A stretch of DNA of 64,000 nt. Origin: Arenicella chitinivorans. GTDB taxonomy: Bacteria; Pseudomonadota; Gammaproteobacteria; Arenicellales; Arenicellaceae. The stretch lies in the NCBI RefSeq assembly GCF_014651515.1, contig NZ_BMXA01000004.1, forward strand, positions 211,699 through 275,698, in the 5' to 3' direction. The notes under the pieces were generated by a model. The model was not told the DNA's origin, did no database searches, and saw only the letters and a list, made by a program, of their open reading frames with translations. A program made the translations under genes and the position numbers. Of the stretch, positions 10,077-20,044 are shown piece by piece. Position 1 is the first letter of the stretch. Every line of letters starts with the position of its first letter.

Positions 10077-11408
10077 ATGAATACTAAAAAAGTCAGTTTG
10101 CTCGGTGTGGTTTGTTTGTCTATTTGCAGTACTGTGTTTGCACAACAAACACAGTCCCCAGAGACGGAAAATGCAGCGCAAGTGACCCTCACCTCGCCAG
10201 ACAATATCGAGACACCGCTGCCGCTTGATCAAATTCGTTCGTTTGCCGACATCTTTACCCGCATTAAGCTTAATTATGTTGAGCCTGTCAGTGACGAGAC
10301 TCTGCTGCGATACGCTGTCGAAGGCATGTTGAGTGGGTTAGACCCGCACTCAACTTACCTTAAAGATGAAGGATTTGAAGAGCATAATGAGGGAACTCGC
10401 GGTGCTTTTAACGGACTGGGTATGGAAGTCATTATGGAGGATGGCTTTGTGAAGGTCGTGGCACCTATCGACGATACGCCGGCCGCGGTGGCTGGAATTA
10501 AGACTGGCGACCTTATTATCCGTATCGATGATAAATCTGTTTCAGGTCTTAGCTTGCAGGAAGCAACAGATCGAATGCGCGGTGAGCCGGGCACGAAAAT
10601 CAAATTAACCGTCGTTCGTGAAGACCAAGTTGAGCCCTTTGATGTCATTCTAGAACGTGCCGTCGTGCGCTTAAGCTCTGTTAAACGTCGTCGCCTCAGT
10701 AATGACATCGGCTACCTTCGAGTAACACAGTTTCAAATAGCCACGGCAGAGAATTTTCGGCGCGAACTAAAAATGTTGCGTGATGAGTCGGGATTTAAGG
10801 GCTTGATCTTGGACTTACGTAATAACCCGGGTGGTTTACTAACAAGTGCGGTATCGATAGCGGACACAATGTTATCGGGCGGTACCATCGTGACGACTAA
10901 ATCACGCAGAACTGAGAGTGATCAGGCGTACTCGGCTACACAAACGGATTTACTTGATGGTAAACCAGTGGTGGTGTTGATTAATGCGGGTACCGCCAGT
11001 GCGGCTGAAATTGTGGCTGGTGCGCTGCAGGACCATAAGCGTGCGTTAATTGTTGGAACGCGTTCCTTCGGTAAAGGTTCGGTGCAAACAGTGATTAATA
11101 TCGGTGAAGACGAAGCGATCAAATTGACAACCGCGCGCTATTACACGCCCAACGGTACCTCAATCCAAGCGGAAGGAATCGTGCCAGATGTGGCAGTAGA
11201 GTATCGCCAATTCAAAGATGTGAAAGTTGGTGTTAAACGCATTTCTGAAGATGACCTTCCGGGACACCTAGAAAATGATAACCACCGTAAAACGACCACC
11301 AGCGCGCTACCAGAATCGGACGAAATTACTGAGATGCTGCAAGCCGATTATCAGCTCAACGAAGCATTTAACTTGATGCAAGGTTTGATCCTTTTTACCA
11401 GCCGTTAA
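10077..11408 (+). CDS. S41-family carboxy-terminal processing protease
   Basis: This is a periplasmic serine protease of the CtpA type. The start at 10077 is preferred because MNTKKVSLLG begins a signal peptide (cleavage near VFA-QQ). The alternative GTG at 10026 would overlap envC and add 17 odd residues. A PDZ domain (starting GLGMEVIMEDG) lies around residues 105-190. The S41 core has the catalytic Ser in NAGTASAAEIVAGAL and the catalytic Lys in RSFGKGSVQT. CtpA proteases often control peptidoglycan hydrolases, which fits the adjacent envC-like gene, but substrate specificity is not visible. Confidence 0.92.
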   Translation: MNTKKVSLLGVVCLSICSTVFAQQTQSPETENAAQVTLTSPDNIETPLPLDQIRSFADIFTRIKLNYVEPVSDETLLRYAVEGMLSGLDPHSTYLKDEGFEEHNEGTRGAFNGLGMEVIMEDGFVKVVAPIDDTPAAVAGIKTGDLIIRIDDKSVSGLSLQEATDRMRGEPGTKIKLTVVREDQVEPFDVILERAVVRLSSVKRRRLSNDIGYLRVTQFQIATAENFRRELKMLRDESGFKGLILDLRNNPGGLLTSAVSIADTMLSGGTIVTTKSRRTESDQAYSATQTDLLDGKPVVVLINAGTASAAEIVAGALQDHKRALIVGTRSFGKGSVQTVINIGEDEAIKLTTARYYTPNGTSIQAEGIVPDVAVEYRQFKDVKVGVKRISEDDLPGHLENDNHRKTTTSALPESDEITEMLQADYQLNEAFNLMQGLILFTSR

Positions 11409-11419
11409 TCCGCATCAAA

Positions 11420-11447
11420 GCCCGGTTATAAATTACGTTAACCGGGC
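11420..11447. terminator. Hairpin between convergent genes
   Basis: GCCCGGTT (11420-11427) pairs with AACCGGGC (11440-11447). The hairpin lies 12 bases after the S41 protease stop and just before the end of the convergent amidohydrolase gene. The T tract is poor (ATTTAGTGTTTG), so termination is probable rather than certain. Confidence 0.6.
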
Positions 11448-11461
11448 ATTTAGTGTTTGTG

Positions 11462-12796
11462 TTAAGGCTGTTTAGGCAATAAGTCTAATAAAGCGGTGAC
11501 GGTAGCCTCGACACCGCGAGTTACCGCCGGTTTCGGGGTAATCTTGAATAGTGGGCTGTGGTGACTTGGTACTGGAGCCCCGCCAGATTCCACGTCACCA
11601 AATTGCGACTCTGGTGTACCACCGACCGTAAAATAGACACTAGGGATATAGGGGTCGGTGGTGAAAAACGGGTAATCTTCTGCACCCATACCCTTATTCG
11701 GGCGGTTACTAAGGATGTTCGCTCCCATTTTATCTAACCAAACTTTTCGTAGTCGTTGGGCAAGCTGCGTGTCATTTATGGTTGGCGGGACACTTTCATT
11801 TGAAATAATAACTTCTGGCAATTTGTCGTCGGGTAAGCCGGCAACTCGGCCCATATTTTCGGCAATCCGCTGGATGCCATCGAGGAGGGTTTTGCGTGTC
11901 TCGAGATTGGTGTTGCGTACCGTTAATTGCAACACTGCTTTGTCGGAAATAATGTTGTGTTTTGTACCAGCATGAAACGACCCGACTGTGACAACACCGG
12001 GATCGCGCGGCGGGAGTTCGCGCGACACCAGGGTTTGCAGCGCCAATACGATTTGCGCCCCCAGCACAATGGGGTCTTTACCCGAATGTGGGCTAGCACC
12101 ATGGGCACCAACGCCATGGATTACTATGTCGACTGTGTCAGCACCGGCATATGGGCTGTCATCGGTAACACCAATTTTACCGGCTTCAACCTGACTAGAA
12201 ACATGGAATGCCAAACCGAAATCGGGCGTACCAAAGCGTTCATAAAGGTTGTCATCCATCATTGCTTTGGCACCAAGTACGCGTTCTTCAGCGGGCTGTA
12301 CAATGAGCATCAACGTGCCGGACCAGGTATCTTTTAGCGCTACCATGCGCCGCGCTGTGCCAACCAGACTGGTAATGTGTACATCGTGACCACAGGCGTG
12401 CATCACGGGAACAATATTGCCGGTGATCGGATCCTCTTGAGTGGCCTTGGAAGCGTACTCAAGGCCCGACTTCTCCTCCACTGGAAGGCCGTCCATGTCA
12501 GCGCGAACGCTGATCAGTGGCCCTTCTCCGTTGCGCAAGACAGCGACGACGCCGGTGCCCCCAACGCCGGACGTTACCTCAAACCCAGCTGCCGCCAACT
12601 CGCTTGCCATCCGTGCCGCAGTCTTGTGTTCAACCAGACTGAGTTCAGGATTGGCATGAAAATACCTAAACAGCTTGCCCAAGTGGCGATCGTAATCCAG
12701 ATCAATAGCATCAGACAGAGGTGATGCGATTGCACAAGTGGTACCCAGTGCACAGGTTAGGGACACGAGGAAGGAAGCGGGTTTGGCGATTGGCAT
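11462..12796 (-). CDS. Exported M20-family amidohydrolase
   Basis: This is a zinc-dependent M20D peptidase/amidohydrolase, related to N-acyl amino acid, hippurate and IAA-conjugate hydrolases. It is 444 residues with an N-terminal signal peptide (about 1-24), so the enzyme is probably periplasmic or secreted. Metal-binding motifs are RADMDGLP, MHACGHDVH and QPAEE. The dimerisation-domain motif is GVGAHGASPH, and the final ligand region is GAEDYPFF. A strong AAGGAG precedes the ATG. The YdcH-like gene lies 36 bp upstream on the same strand. The natural substrate cannot be read from sequence. Confidence 0.9.
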   Translation of the reverse strand: MPIAKPASFLVSLTCALGTTCAIASPLSDAIDLDYDRHLGKLFRYFHANPELSLVEHKTAARMASELAAAGFEVTSGVGGTGVVAVLRNGEGPLISVRADMDGLPVEEKSGLEYASKATQEDPITGNIVPVMHACGHDVHITSLVGTARRMVALKDTWSGTLMLIVQPAEERVLGAKAMMDDNLYERFGTPDFGLAFHVSSQVEAGKIGVTDDSPYAGADTVDIVIHGVGAHGASPHSGKDPIVLGAQIVLALQTLVSRELPPRDPGVVTVGSFHAGTKHNIISDKAVLQLTVRNTNLETRKTLLDGIQRIAENMGRVAGLPDDKLPEVIISNESVPPTINDTQLAQRLRKVWLDKMGANILSNRPNKGMGAEDYPFFTTDPYIPSVYFTVGGTPESQFGDVESGGAPVPSHHSPLFKITPKPAVTRGVEATVTALLDLLPKQP

Positions 12797-12832
12797 CAGG
12801 GGGGTCTCCTTAGCAACTCTGACAGATAATAA

Positions 12833-13072
12833 TTAAGCGTGGAGGTCTGGGATTAAACGACTTTCGACTCGAGCAATGGCATCTTTCAAACGTAGCTTTT
12901 GCTTTTTAAGCCGGCCAATTTCCAACTGGTTGGCATGCAGCGTGTCTGCCATGTCCGAAATGGCGAGGTCGAGATCGCGGTGCTGCTGCTTTAGTTCGGC
13001 AAGCGCTGTGATTAGAGCTTGTTTTTCGGCTTTATCTAATTGCATTGGAATTGGCAAATGAACAGTCCACAC
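12833..13072 (-). CDS. Small YdcH/DUF465-like coiled-coil protein
   Basis: This short, highly charged helical protein has the DUF465 signature LKKQKLRLKD near the C-terminus and a HRDLDLAI helix before it. Function is unknown. The frame opens with a GTG at 13072 (79 residues), but an internal ATG at 13045 (70 residues, MQLDKAEK) is equally plausible; neither has a clear Shine-Dalgarno sequence. It lies upstream of the M20 amidohydrolase on the same strand. Confidence 0.7.
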   Translation of the reverse strand: MWTVHLPIPMQLDKAEKQALITALAELKQQHRDLDLAISDMADTLHANQLEIGRLKKQKLRLKDAIARVESRLIPDLHA

Positions 13073-13180
13073 GTGTGTTCAACCATTCTAGCTTATAAAC
13101 GAATGACAAGAACTCAATTTTGCTGTGCAATCGACGAGCAGATGGTATTCTAGTTATTCAAGCCTTGGGTGATCCGGATC

Positions 13181-13759
13181 ATGACAACTAGAAGCTTTAT
13201 AGCCTTACCCATCCCGAAACAAACAGCCAATCAGTTAGGCGATGTGGCCGCAAAAATGTCATACCAAGATAAAAGCGGTGCGGTGCGTTGGGTGGATCAG
13301 GAAAATTACCATGTCACTTTGGCGTTTCTCGGCGAGCAGGAAGACGCACACCTAGAAGATCTGGCTGAGGCATTGGATAACTCCGTCGAAGAATCCGGAT
13401 TCATGGGTGTTTTGAGCCACTTGAGCCCATTCCCCGACGCCAGACCGAAAATTGTTGCTGCGATGCTTGAGAAATCTGATCCCGTGAGACGTGTTTATCA
13501 ACAGGTTATCTCAGCGATTAAGTCGGTCGATATGGAATTTGATAAACGCAAATTTATCCCGCATGTCACATTGGGTCGTTATCGTCATACTAAAAACAGT
13601 TATGCTGGTGCTATACCACTGAATGTCTCATTTGAAACCCATTTTGACGAAGTGGTGTTGTATGAGAGTGTTTTGACCAACAGTGGTGCGGAATATGAAC
13701 CGATCTACCGTTTTCCTCTTGATGAGTTTGAGTTTGCAAGCGGCGAGTTAACGTCTTAA
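13181..13759 (+). CDS. thpR: RNA 2',3'-cyclic phosphodiesterase (2H family)
   Basis: ThpR hydrolyses 2',3'-cyclic phosphate ends of RNA. The product carries the two HxTx motifs that define the 2H phosphoesterase fold: HVTLAFLG about residue 46 and HVTLGRYR about residue 130. The start at 13181 (MTTRSFIALPIP) fits the family; a GTG at 13169 would add four residues. It lies 17 bp upstream of the PHP gene on the same strand. Confidence 0.93.
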   Translation: MTTRSFIALPIPKQTANQLGDVAAKMSYQDKSGAVRWVDQENYHVTLAFLGEQEDAHLEDLAEALDNSVEESGFMGVLSHLSPFPDARPKIVAAMLEKSDPVRRVYQQVISAIKSVDMEFDKRKFIPHVTLGRYRHTKNSYAGAIPLNVSFETHFDEVVLYESVLTNSGAEYEPIYRFPLDEFEFASGELTS

Positions 13760-13776
13760 TACGGAACTAATCGCTG

Positions 13777-14604
13777 ATGAAATATGATTTGCACTGCCAT
13801 TCGTATTTTTCGGATGGTGCCCATAGTCCGCTTGAACTGATGCAGATGGCGGGCGAGGCAGAAATAACACACCTTGCTTTGACCGATCACGACACACTCG
13901 ACGGTCTTGCCGATGCACGTCGAGCAGCGCTCGCGCACGGCGGTATTACGTTGATTAATGGCGTGGAACTCTCTTGCACCTGGGAGAATCAGCTTCTGCA
14001 CATTGTTGGATTGAATGTTGATCCAGCCAATGCGGTACTGCGCAAGGGAGTTCAGTTGAACCGTCAACGTCGGCTCGAACGCGCTGATGCAATGTACGAA
14101 GACTTTAGTCAGCACGATATCGACATAAGGCCGGTAGTAACACGGTTGATCCCAGAACGTTCTGTCCCAACCCGACCACATTTTGCAGACGCGTTGGTGG
14201 AAATGGGGCTGGCTAAAAATAAAAAGCAGGCGTTTAAGCGTTATTTGGTGCGTGGTAAGCCAGGCTATATCCCAGTTCAATGGGCCAGTTTGAGTGACAT
14301 TGGTGAATGGATCACGGCATCAGGTGGTATTGCCGTATTGGCCCACCCAAATCGATACAAATTTACCCGCACAAAGTTATCACGGTTAATCAGTGAAATG
14401 CGCGAGTGCGGAATTAACGGCATGGAAGTATCCACCGGTACCACAGATCGACAACAAGCGGCAATGTTGGGTGAATTGGCGAACAAGTTTGGTTTGCTCG
14501 CCTCCGTTGGGTCTGATTTTCATGCCATGGATCAACCTTGGGCAAGACTTGGTTGTGCCGAACCGCTATCTAAACAACTGACTCCCGTGTGGACTCAATT
14601 CTAA
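13777..14604 (+). CDS. PHP-domain phosphoesterase (RNase AM / YciV type)
   Basis: This 275-residue PHP phosphoesterase has the metal-binding motifs DLHCHSYFSDG near residue 4, LTDHDTLDGL near 36, NGVELSC near 61, AHPNRYKF and GSDFHAMD near the C-terminus. The arrangement matches YciV/TrpH, known as a 5'-3' exoribonuclease and 3',5'-nucleotide bisphosphate phosphatase. It sits between thpR and pepN in one direction, so two RNA-end-processing enzymes lie side by side. Confidence 0.92.
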   Translation: MKYDLHCHSYFSDGAHSPLELMQMAGEAEITHLALTDHDTLDGLADARRAALAHGGITLINGVELSCTWENQLLHIVGLNVDPANAVLRKGVQLNRQRRLERADAMYEDFSQHDIDIRPVVTRLIPERSVPTRPHFADALVEMGLAKNKKQAFKRYLVRGKPGYIPVQWASLSDIGEWITASGGIAVLAHPNRYKFTRTKLSRLISEMRECGINGMEVSTGTTDRQQAAMLGELANKFGLLASVGSDFHAMDQPWARLGCAEPLSKQLTPVWTQF

Positions 14605-14623
14605 TTTTGTAACCAGTAACACC

Positions 14624-17230
14624 ATGTTAGAGAATGACGTATCAGCGCCCGCTATGAACACGACGATCTACCTTAAAGAGTATCAGGTACCTGATTTTCT
14701 GATCAGTCAGGTCGATTTGGAGTTTGTATTATCGCCGGATAACACCCGAGTGAAGTCTCGTCTAAAAGTGACACGAAATGGCGCGCACGATCGGGCATTA
14801 ACGTTGTGCGGTGAGAAATTAACGCTAATTTCTGTTGCCATCAATGACGAGTCAGTGGCTGCGGATGCGTACGAACAAACTGACATGAGCCTGAAGTTAC
14901 CCGCAGTTCCGAATGAATTCGAACTGGTAATCGAGACCGAGATCGCTCCGCAGCAGAATACGGAGCTGTCCGGCTTGTATCGCTCCAGTGGCAATTATTG
15001 CACGCAATGCGAGGCAGAGGGTTTTCGCCGAATTACGTATTTTCTCGATAGACCGGACGTATTAGCAGAGTACCGTGTGCGTATCGTTGCACCGAAAGCG
15101 GCGTGCCCCGTTTTGTTATCCAACGGGAATCCGGTCGCTCAAGGCGATGGTCCTGACGGGCTGCATTGGGCACAGTGGCATGATCCACACCCTAAGCCGA
15201 GTTACCTTTTCGCTCTGGTAGCTGGTGATTTGCAGTTTATCGAAGATCAGTTCACTACCATGTCGGGTCGTGATGTAGCGCTAAAAATATACACTCAATC
15301 AGCCTATATCAATAAATGCGCGCATGCTATGGCGTCGTTAAAGCGTTCAATGGCTTGGGATGAGCGGGTTTATGGCCGCGAATACGATTTAGACATCTAC
15401 AATATTGTCGCGGTCGACGACTTCAATATGGGTGCCATGGAGAATAAAGGTCTCAATGTGTTTAACACTAAATACGTGTTAGCTGACACTGATACCGCGA
15501 CGGATGCGGACTATGAGGCTGTTGAAAGTGTCATTGCGCACGAGTATTTTCACAATTGGTCGGGTAATCGCGTCACTTGTCGGGATTGGTTTCAACTCAG
15601 TTTAAAAGAGGGTTTTACTGTTTTTCGTGATCAGGAATACAGTGCTGACCTAGGATCTCGAGCGGTTAAACGGATTCAGGACGTACAGGTTTTACGGGCG
15701 TTTCAATTTAAGGAAGATTCTGGCCCAATGGCTCACCCAATTCGCCCAGATTCCTATCAAGAGATTAATAACTTTTACACGGCCACGGTGTATCAGAAAG
15801 GCGCCGAAGTGATCCGAATGCTGCACCGACTGTTAGGAGCAGATGCGTTTCGACGAGGTACCGATCTGTATTTTGCAGACTTTGATGGTCAAGCGGTGAC
15901 CACCGAAGATTTTGTGCATGCACTGGAGCGAGCGAGCGGCGTCGATTTAACTCAGTTTCGCCGGTGGTACAGCCAAGCAGGTACACCGATAATCAAGGTA
16001 GAACAGCATTTTGGCGACGGTGTGCTGACTTTGAGCCTGCAACAATCTTGTCCGGATACACCAGGACAAACGGATAAATTGCCGTTTCATATGCCGATAG
16101 AGGTGGCGCTCTTTTCTCCGGATGGCAAAAAGCTGGTCGCACAGACCTTGTCATTCAATCAAGCCGAACAACAGTTTCGTTTTGATAACTTAGCCTGTAA
16201 GCCGGTGGTCTCGGTTTTGCGGTACTTCAGTGCACCAGTCAAACTCGAGTACAAACAGTCGAACGCAGATCGCCTGCACCTAATAAAGTATGAAGACGAT
16301 GGGTTCGTACGCTGGGAATCCATGCAGCAACTATGTCTGGCAATGATACAGCCAGCGTTAACGACAGGAGAGTTAGATCCGCGAGCCTATCAACGCGTGC
16401 GCGATGCATTTGAAGCGTTAATGACTGACCCCAATCCTAGCGACAAAGCGGTGTTGGCTGAAATGCTTACTTTGCCGCCAGCGGCGTATATAGCAGAATT
16501 GGCTTCTCGCGTAGACCCTGCTGCGATTTCAGCCGTGCGTGACAGATGTATAGAGCGCTTGGCAAAAGATTTGGAAAAATATTTTCATGCGCTCTACGCA
16601 GATAACAATACCGCGCTTGATACCGATGCGCAGAGTTTAGCCGCACGACGCATGCTTAAGAATCGTGCTTTATTCTACTTGGTTGAAACGGGTCAGACCG
16701 CGTACTACGCTTTAGCCAGTCACCAGTACCATGCCGCCAGCAACATGACCGATCGATTGGCGGCGTTCACCGCGTTGGTTCAGTCACACTACCCAGATCG
16801 CGATGCGTTGATCAGTGATTTCTATGAAACATGGCAGCATGAACCGTTGGTATTAGATAAATGGTTTGCGATACAAGCCATGCGGCCCAGCAGTGAGGCC
16901 CTTAGGGAAGTTGAAGACTTATTGCACCATAGTGACTTTACCTTGACCAACCCCAACCGCGTGCGTTCCGTACTGGGAGCCTTCAGTGGCAATCTGGCAG
17001 GTTTCCACCGACTCGACGGTAAAGGATATGCTTTGCTGGTCGATTACGTAATCAAACTAGACCAAATCAATCCGCAAATTGCCGCTCGCCTAGTGAGCTC
17101 GTTAAACTCATGGCGTCGCTTTACGGAGCCATATGCCAGTCGTATGCGTACCGAGTTAGCGCGGCTCAACATGGTGTCACAGTTGTCATCCGATGTGCGA
17201 GAAGTAGTGAGTAAGGCACTCTCAGTCTAA
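14624..17230 (+). CDS. pepN: Aminopeptidase N (M1 family)
   Basis: PepN is the broad-specificity cytosolic alanyl aminopeptidase. The 868-residue product has the exopeptidase motif GAMEN (in MGAMENKGLN) about residue 271 and the zinc motif HEYFHNW about 306. The downstream Glu ligand is in SLKEGFTVFRDQ, and a long helical C-terminal domain follows. Length and motifs match proteobacterial PepN. It follows the PHP gene by 19 bp and may be co-transcribed with thpR and the PHP gene. Confidence 0.97.
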   Translation: MLENDVSAPAMNTTIYLKEYQVPDFLISQVDLEFVLSPDNTRVKSRLKVTRNGAHDRALTLCGEKLTLISVAINDESVAADAYEQTDMSLKLPAVPNEFELVIETEIAPQQNTELSGLYRSSGNYCTQCEAEGFRRITYFLDRPDVLAEYRVRIVAPKAACPVLLSNGNPVAQGDGPDGLHWAQWHDPHPKPSYLFALVAGDLQFIEDQFTTMSGRDVALKIYTQSAYINKCAHAMASLKRSMAWDERVYGREYDLDIYNIVAVDDFNMGAMENKGLNVFNTKYVLADTDTATDADYEAVESVIAHEYFHNWSGNRVTCRDWFQLSLKEGFTVFRDQEYSADLGSRAVKRIQDVQVLRAFQFKEDSGPMAHPIRPDSYQEINNFYTATVYQKGAEVIRMLHRLLGADAFRRGTDLYFADFDGQAVTTEDFVHALERASGVDLTQFRRWYSQAGTPIIKVEQHFGDGVLTLSLQQSCPDTPGQTDKLPFHMPIEVALFSPDGKKLVAQTLSFNQAEQQFRFDNLACKPVVSVLRYFSAPVKLEYKQSNADRLHLIKYEDDGFVRWESMQQLCLAMIQPALTTGELDPRAYQRVRDAFEALMTDPNPSDKAVLAEMLTLPPAAYIAELASRVDPAAISAVRDRCIERLAKDLEKYFHALYADNNTALDTDAQSLAARRMLKNRALFYLVETGQTAYYALASHQYHAASNMTDRLAAFTALVQSHYPDRDALISDFYETWQHEPLVLDKWFAIQAMRPSSEALREVEDLLHHSDFTLTNPNRVRSVLGAFSGNLAGFHRLDGKGYALLVDYVIKLDQINPQIAARLVSSLNSWRRFTEPYASRMRTELARLNMVSQLSSDVREVVSKALSV

Positions 17231-17564
17231 TACTAATACGGTATGGATACCGGTAAAACCTAAGCTTAGACAGTGACGTAATTTGTCATGCGGTGTGTAA
17301 TCGTTTCACAGCGTGGATAATCCATCGCTGCAAAAGTACAGAGAAAACCAGTGTTTATGGTGTTTCTCCAGGTGTTCAAAATTTGTTACTACATGATTTG
17401 ATGTGCCACGGGTATCAAGTAGGCCAAAAAAAGCTATGATGCATTTGGGTTTACACAGGGTATTTGAATTTAGAGTAGGGGATTAGGCTCACAGAAATCG
17501 GTAGCGGTGGCTGTGGGTTTTATAGACTCTATCCAACAACACTGAACTACCCAGGTGTACGCCA
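17231..17564. other. 334-bp gap between pepN and the DUF1800 operon
   Basis: No gene is supported here. An imperfect hairpin at 17341-17368 (GAGAAAACCA against TGGTGTTTCTC) may end the pepN transcript. An imperfect palindrome surrounds 17309-17330. A promoter for the DUF1800 operon must lie in the 3' half, but no clear -35/-10 pair is visible. Confidence 0.5.
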
Positions 17565-20042
17565 ATGTTAGAATTTAAACGGACGAGGTGGCTCCCTCGT
17601 TTTCTCGTCGACGCAGAAAATAAGTCACATACCCACTGTGTGGGTGCAGTACTTCTGATCCTGCTACTGACGGTTTCATCGCTGACAACTGCGCATGCGC
17701 AAACAGGGACTGAGCGCGACAAGTTGACATCAGTCATGAGCGTAATCAACATGTATTTGTTGGATGGCCTTTCAGCCTTTGTGCTCGAATTAGGCAAAAT
17801 CGAACCGGAATCAGTCACGATCACCTCATCATTTCAAGCCAGTTTTCAAAATACCGGCCAAGATACCGAGTTGTGCTTTGTCGTTTCTGCCCCAGGTTTT
17901 TCGATTGGTGATTTATCGATCAGTATAAATGGTGTGGCACAAACAGGCAGCGCGCGCCCCAGAACAGGTGAAAACTGTTACGTCATTCCAGCTGCTCAAC
18001 AACAAGGCGAAAATATAATCCTGTTCAATGTGGGACCGGGGGTGACGGTAAATTTGAGTCGTGCTGGTATCGACCCTGCAAGTCGGAGTCGACTTGGATT
18101 AAACTCGTTAACACGCAGCAGCTGGGACGAGCGCGCGGTACGAAAAGTACTCAAGATTTTTGCATTTGGTGGACACGCGACGGATGCACAGATCCGGGAG
18201 TGGTCTTATATGCAGCCGCGGGTAGCAATAGCTGAGATGTTGAACTTCAGTGAACATAACGCCAAGTTGTCGCCGTTGGCACGCGGAGAAAAGTACACAG
18301 ACACAGCGTTCGCGCACGGCACAATGCGATCGTTCTATGAGTTTATAGCGTCAGAAAGCTCGGATATCCCGATTCCAGTATCTGCACGACAATATTTATC
18401 GATCGATGGTTACCGTTTTGACAGCACTTTCGCGCGCATGATCGCGGTGCGGGGTTTGAACCCGTTCCGCCAGCGTATCGGGTTCTGGGAAACTAACTAT
18501 CATCTAGCGACTAACCTAGACGCGGGTGTGAGTCGCCAACAGATGGTTCAATATTACGATGAGATTATGGCGGCGCATGAAGCGCGACGACCCTACCATG
18601 AAATTATGGGTGTGGCAGCTAAATCTGCGGCAGTGGCGATTCAATACGGCCACTACCGAAATCGTTGGCGCACCTCAAACGGGGAGAGCTACTGTGACTG
18701 CAACGACGATTTTGCACGAGAAATCCACCAGTTGTTCTACGGTATTTTTGGCGCCAACGACCCCAATCATGAGGATGGGACGATCCGCGAAACAGCCAAA
18801 ATGTTGACCGATATGGATGTGCCGTACATCGAAGACTTTGGGCGCGATATTCACGTAGACTTCGATACGCGATATCACCATACCAATAGTTTGACGATCC
18901 TTGGGCAAACCATTTCGGGTGCCAATGCTAGTGCCAAAATTGATAACTTAATGCCGATATCGATAATGCACCCAGAGAGCTTGCGTAACCTGCCGGTCAT
19001 GATTATCTCTACCTTAGCAGATGACAATCTAAACGAATCGCGGCGCAATCAATTACGGGCTGCCTGGGCGGCATTGGGTACGAACAAAGACTTTCTGACG
19101 TTCATTCATGCTTACGCGACGTCTGAATTGTTTCATGGTCCTAATCAACTCAAGTATTTGACCAGTTTTGAGCGTGCCTTCTACATGGCGAACAAGTTTA
19201 ACATCGATAACATCGAGGCTTATTTGAGCAATGATTGGGTCGACGGTCGTGCTGGGAGAGAGGTAGACGCGGTAATGGAGGGCGACAATGCCAGTGAGAT
19301 CTTTAGACCATTGCACAATGTATTTGGCGGACAAAACTCGACTGAGGCTTCTGATTCAGCGGTGGCATTTGAGAAAAATTATAATCGTAGCGCTACGCAG
19401 GAATCTTGGGAGTTCGAACGGGAATTACCGGTCGACTGCGGTACTTGCGATCTTGGACAACCTTGGGTGAAGGATTGGACCAAGGTGATACCCTCAGTGA
19501 ATGGCGGCTACACAGCCGATTACGTCGCCGAATGGCTGTGGCGTCACGTGGTTGGTAACTTTGTGAATTACACTTCGCTAGAGCGAGCGCATTTAGTCGC
19601 GATTTTGGGTGCCCGACGTTTACCGCGTGCAGATGGGACTGAATACAGTTGGCAACAAAGTAATCGAAATACGTATTTCGATATAAACCATCTATTGTGC
19701 ATTCGAGAAGATCGTAGAGCGGTGAACCTGTCTAACAACAGCCTAGCTGATCTTATGCACTTTGATAGCTGGAACAACTATTGCGCACATGGTGATGATG
19801 GTGAAGCTGACTACACAGAGGTCGAAGAGGGCGCGTTTAATTTTAGCTTCAACGGTCAGCAACTCGACTCAAGTAACACTGATCCATTCCCGTATCTACG
19901 AGGACTCGTTGAAGAACTTGCAGTGAGCCCCGTTATGCTTAACTCGAACGACCCGATTACACGACGACGTGCTAATGAGCACTTACAAGCGGCGATAGCC
20001 TTTATCTTTGCGACCCCGTACGTGTTCGCGGAAGGAGAATAA
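17565..20042 (+). CDS. DUF1800-family exported protein
   Basis: This is a large (825-residue) protein of the DUF1800 family, whose biochemical role is unknown. An N-terminal hydrophobic segment (about 28-45) with TTAHAQ suggests export. Residues about 80-160 look like a small beta-rich domain, and the helical DUF1800 core follows. Typical family segments are RKVLKIFAFGGHATDAQI, QRIGFWETNYHLAT, and the Cys pairs in YCDCNDDF and DCGTCDLG. DUF1800 genes usually precede a DUF1501 gene, as here (2-bp gap), implying that the pair work together at the cell envelope. Confidence 0.85.
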   Translation: MLEFKRTRWLPRFLVDAENKSHTHCVGAVLLILLLTVSSLTTAHAQTGTERDKLTSVMSVINMYLLDGLSAFVLELGKIEPESVTITSSFQASFQNTGQDTELCFVVSAPGFSIGDLSISINGVAQTGSARPRTGENCYVIPAAQQQGENIILFNVGPGVTVNLSRAGIDPASRSRLGLNSLTRSSWDERAVRKVLKIFAFGGHATDAQIREWSYMQPRVAIAEMLNFSEHNAKLSPLARGEKYTDTAFAHGTMRSFYEFIASESSDIPIPVSARQYLSIDGYRFDSTFARMIAVRGLNPFRQRIGFWETNYHLATNLDAGVSRQQMVQYYDEIMAAHEARRPYHEIMGVAAKSAAVAIQYGHYRNRWRTSNGESYCDCNDDFAREIHQLFYGIFGANDPNHEDGTIRETAKMLTDMDVPYIEDFGRDIHVDFDTRYHHTNSLTILGQTISGANASAKIDNLMPISIMHPESLRNLPVMIISTLADDNLNESRRNQLRAAWAALGTNKDFLTFIHAYATSELFHGPNQLKYLTSFERAFYMANKFNIDNIEAYLSNDWVDGRAGREVDAVMEGDNASEIFRPLHNVFGGQNSTEASDSAVAFEKNYNRSATQESWEFERELPVDCGTCDLGQPWVKDWTKVIPSVNGGYTADYVAEWLWRHVVGNFVNYTSLERAHLVAILGARRLPRADGTEYSWQQSNRNTYFDINHLLCIREDRRAVNLSNNSLADLMHFDSWNNYCAHGDDGEADYTEVEEGAFNFSFNGQQLDSSNTDPFPYLRGLVEELAVSPVMLNSNDPITRRRANEHLQAAIAFIFATPYVFAEGE

Positions 20043-20044
20043 TC

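Noticed and set aside
11927..12337. 136-codon plus-strand frame opposite the M20 amidohydrolase
   Set aside because: Lies wholly inside the M20 gene, no recognisable motif.
13756..14280. 174-codon minus-strand frame inside the PHP phosphoesterase gene
   Set aside because: The sense gene has all PHP motifs; the antisense frame has none.
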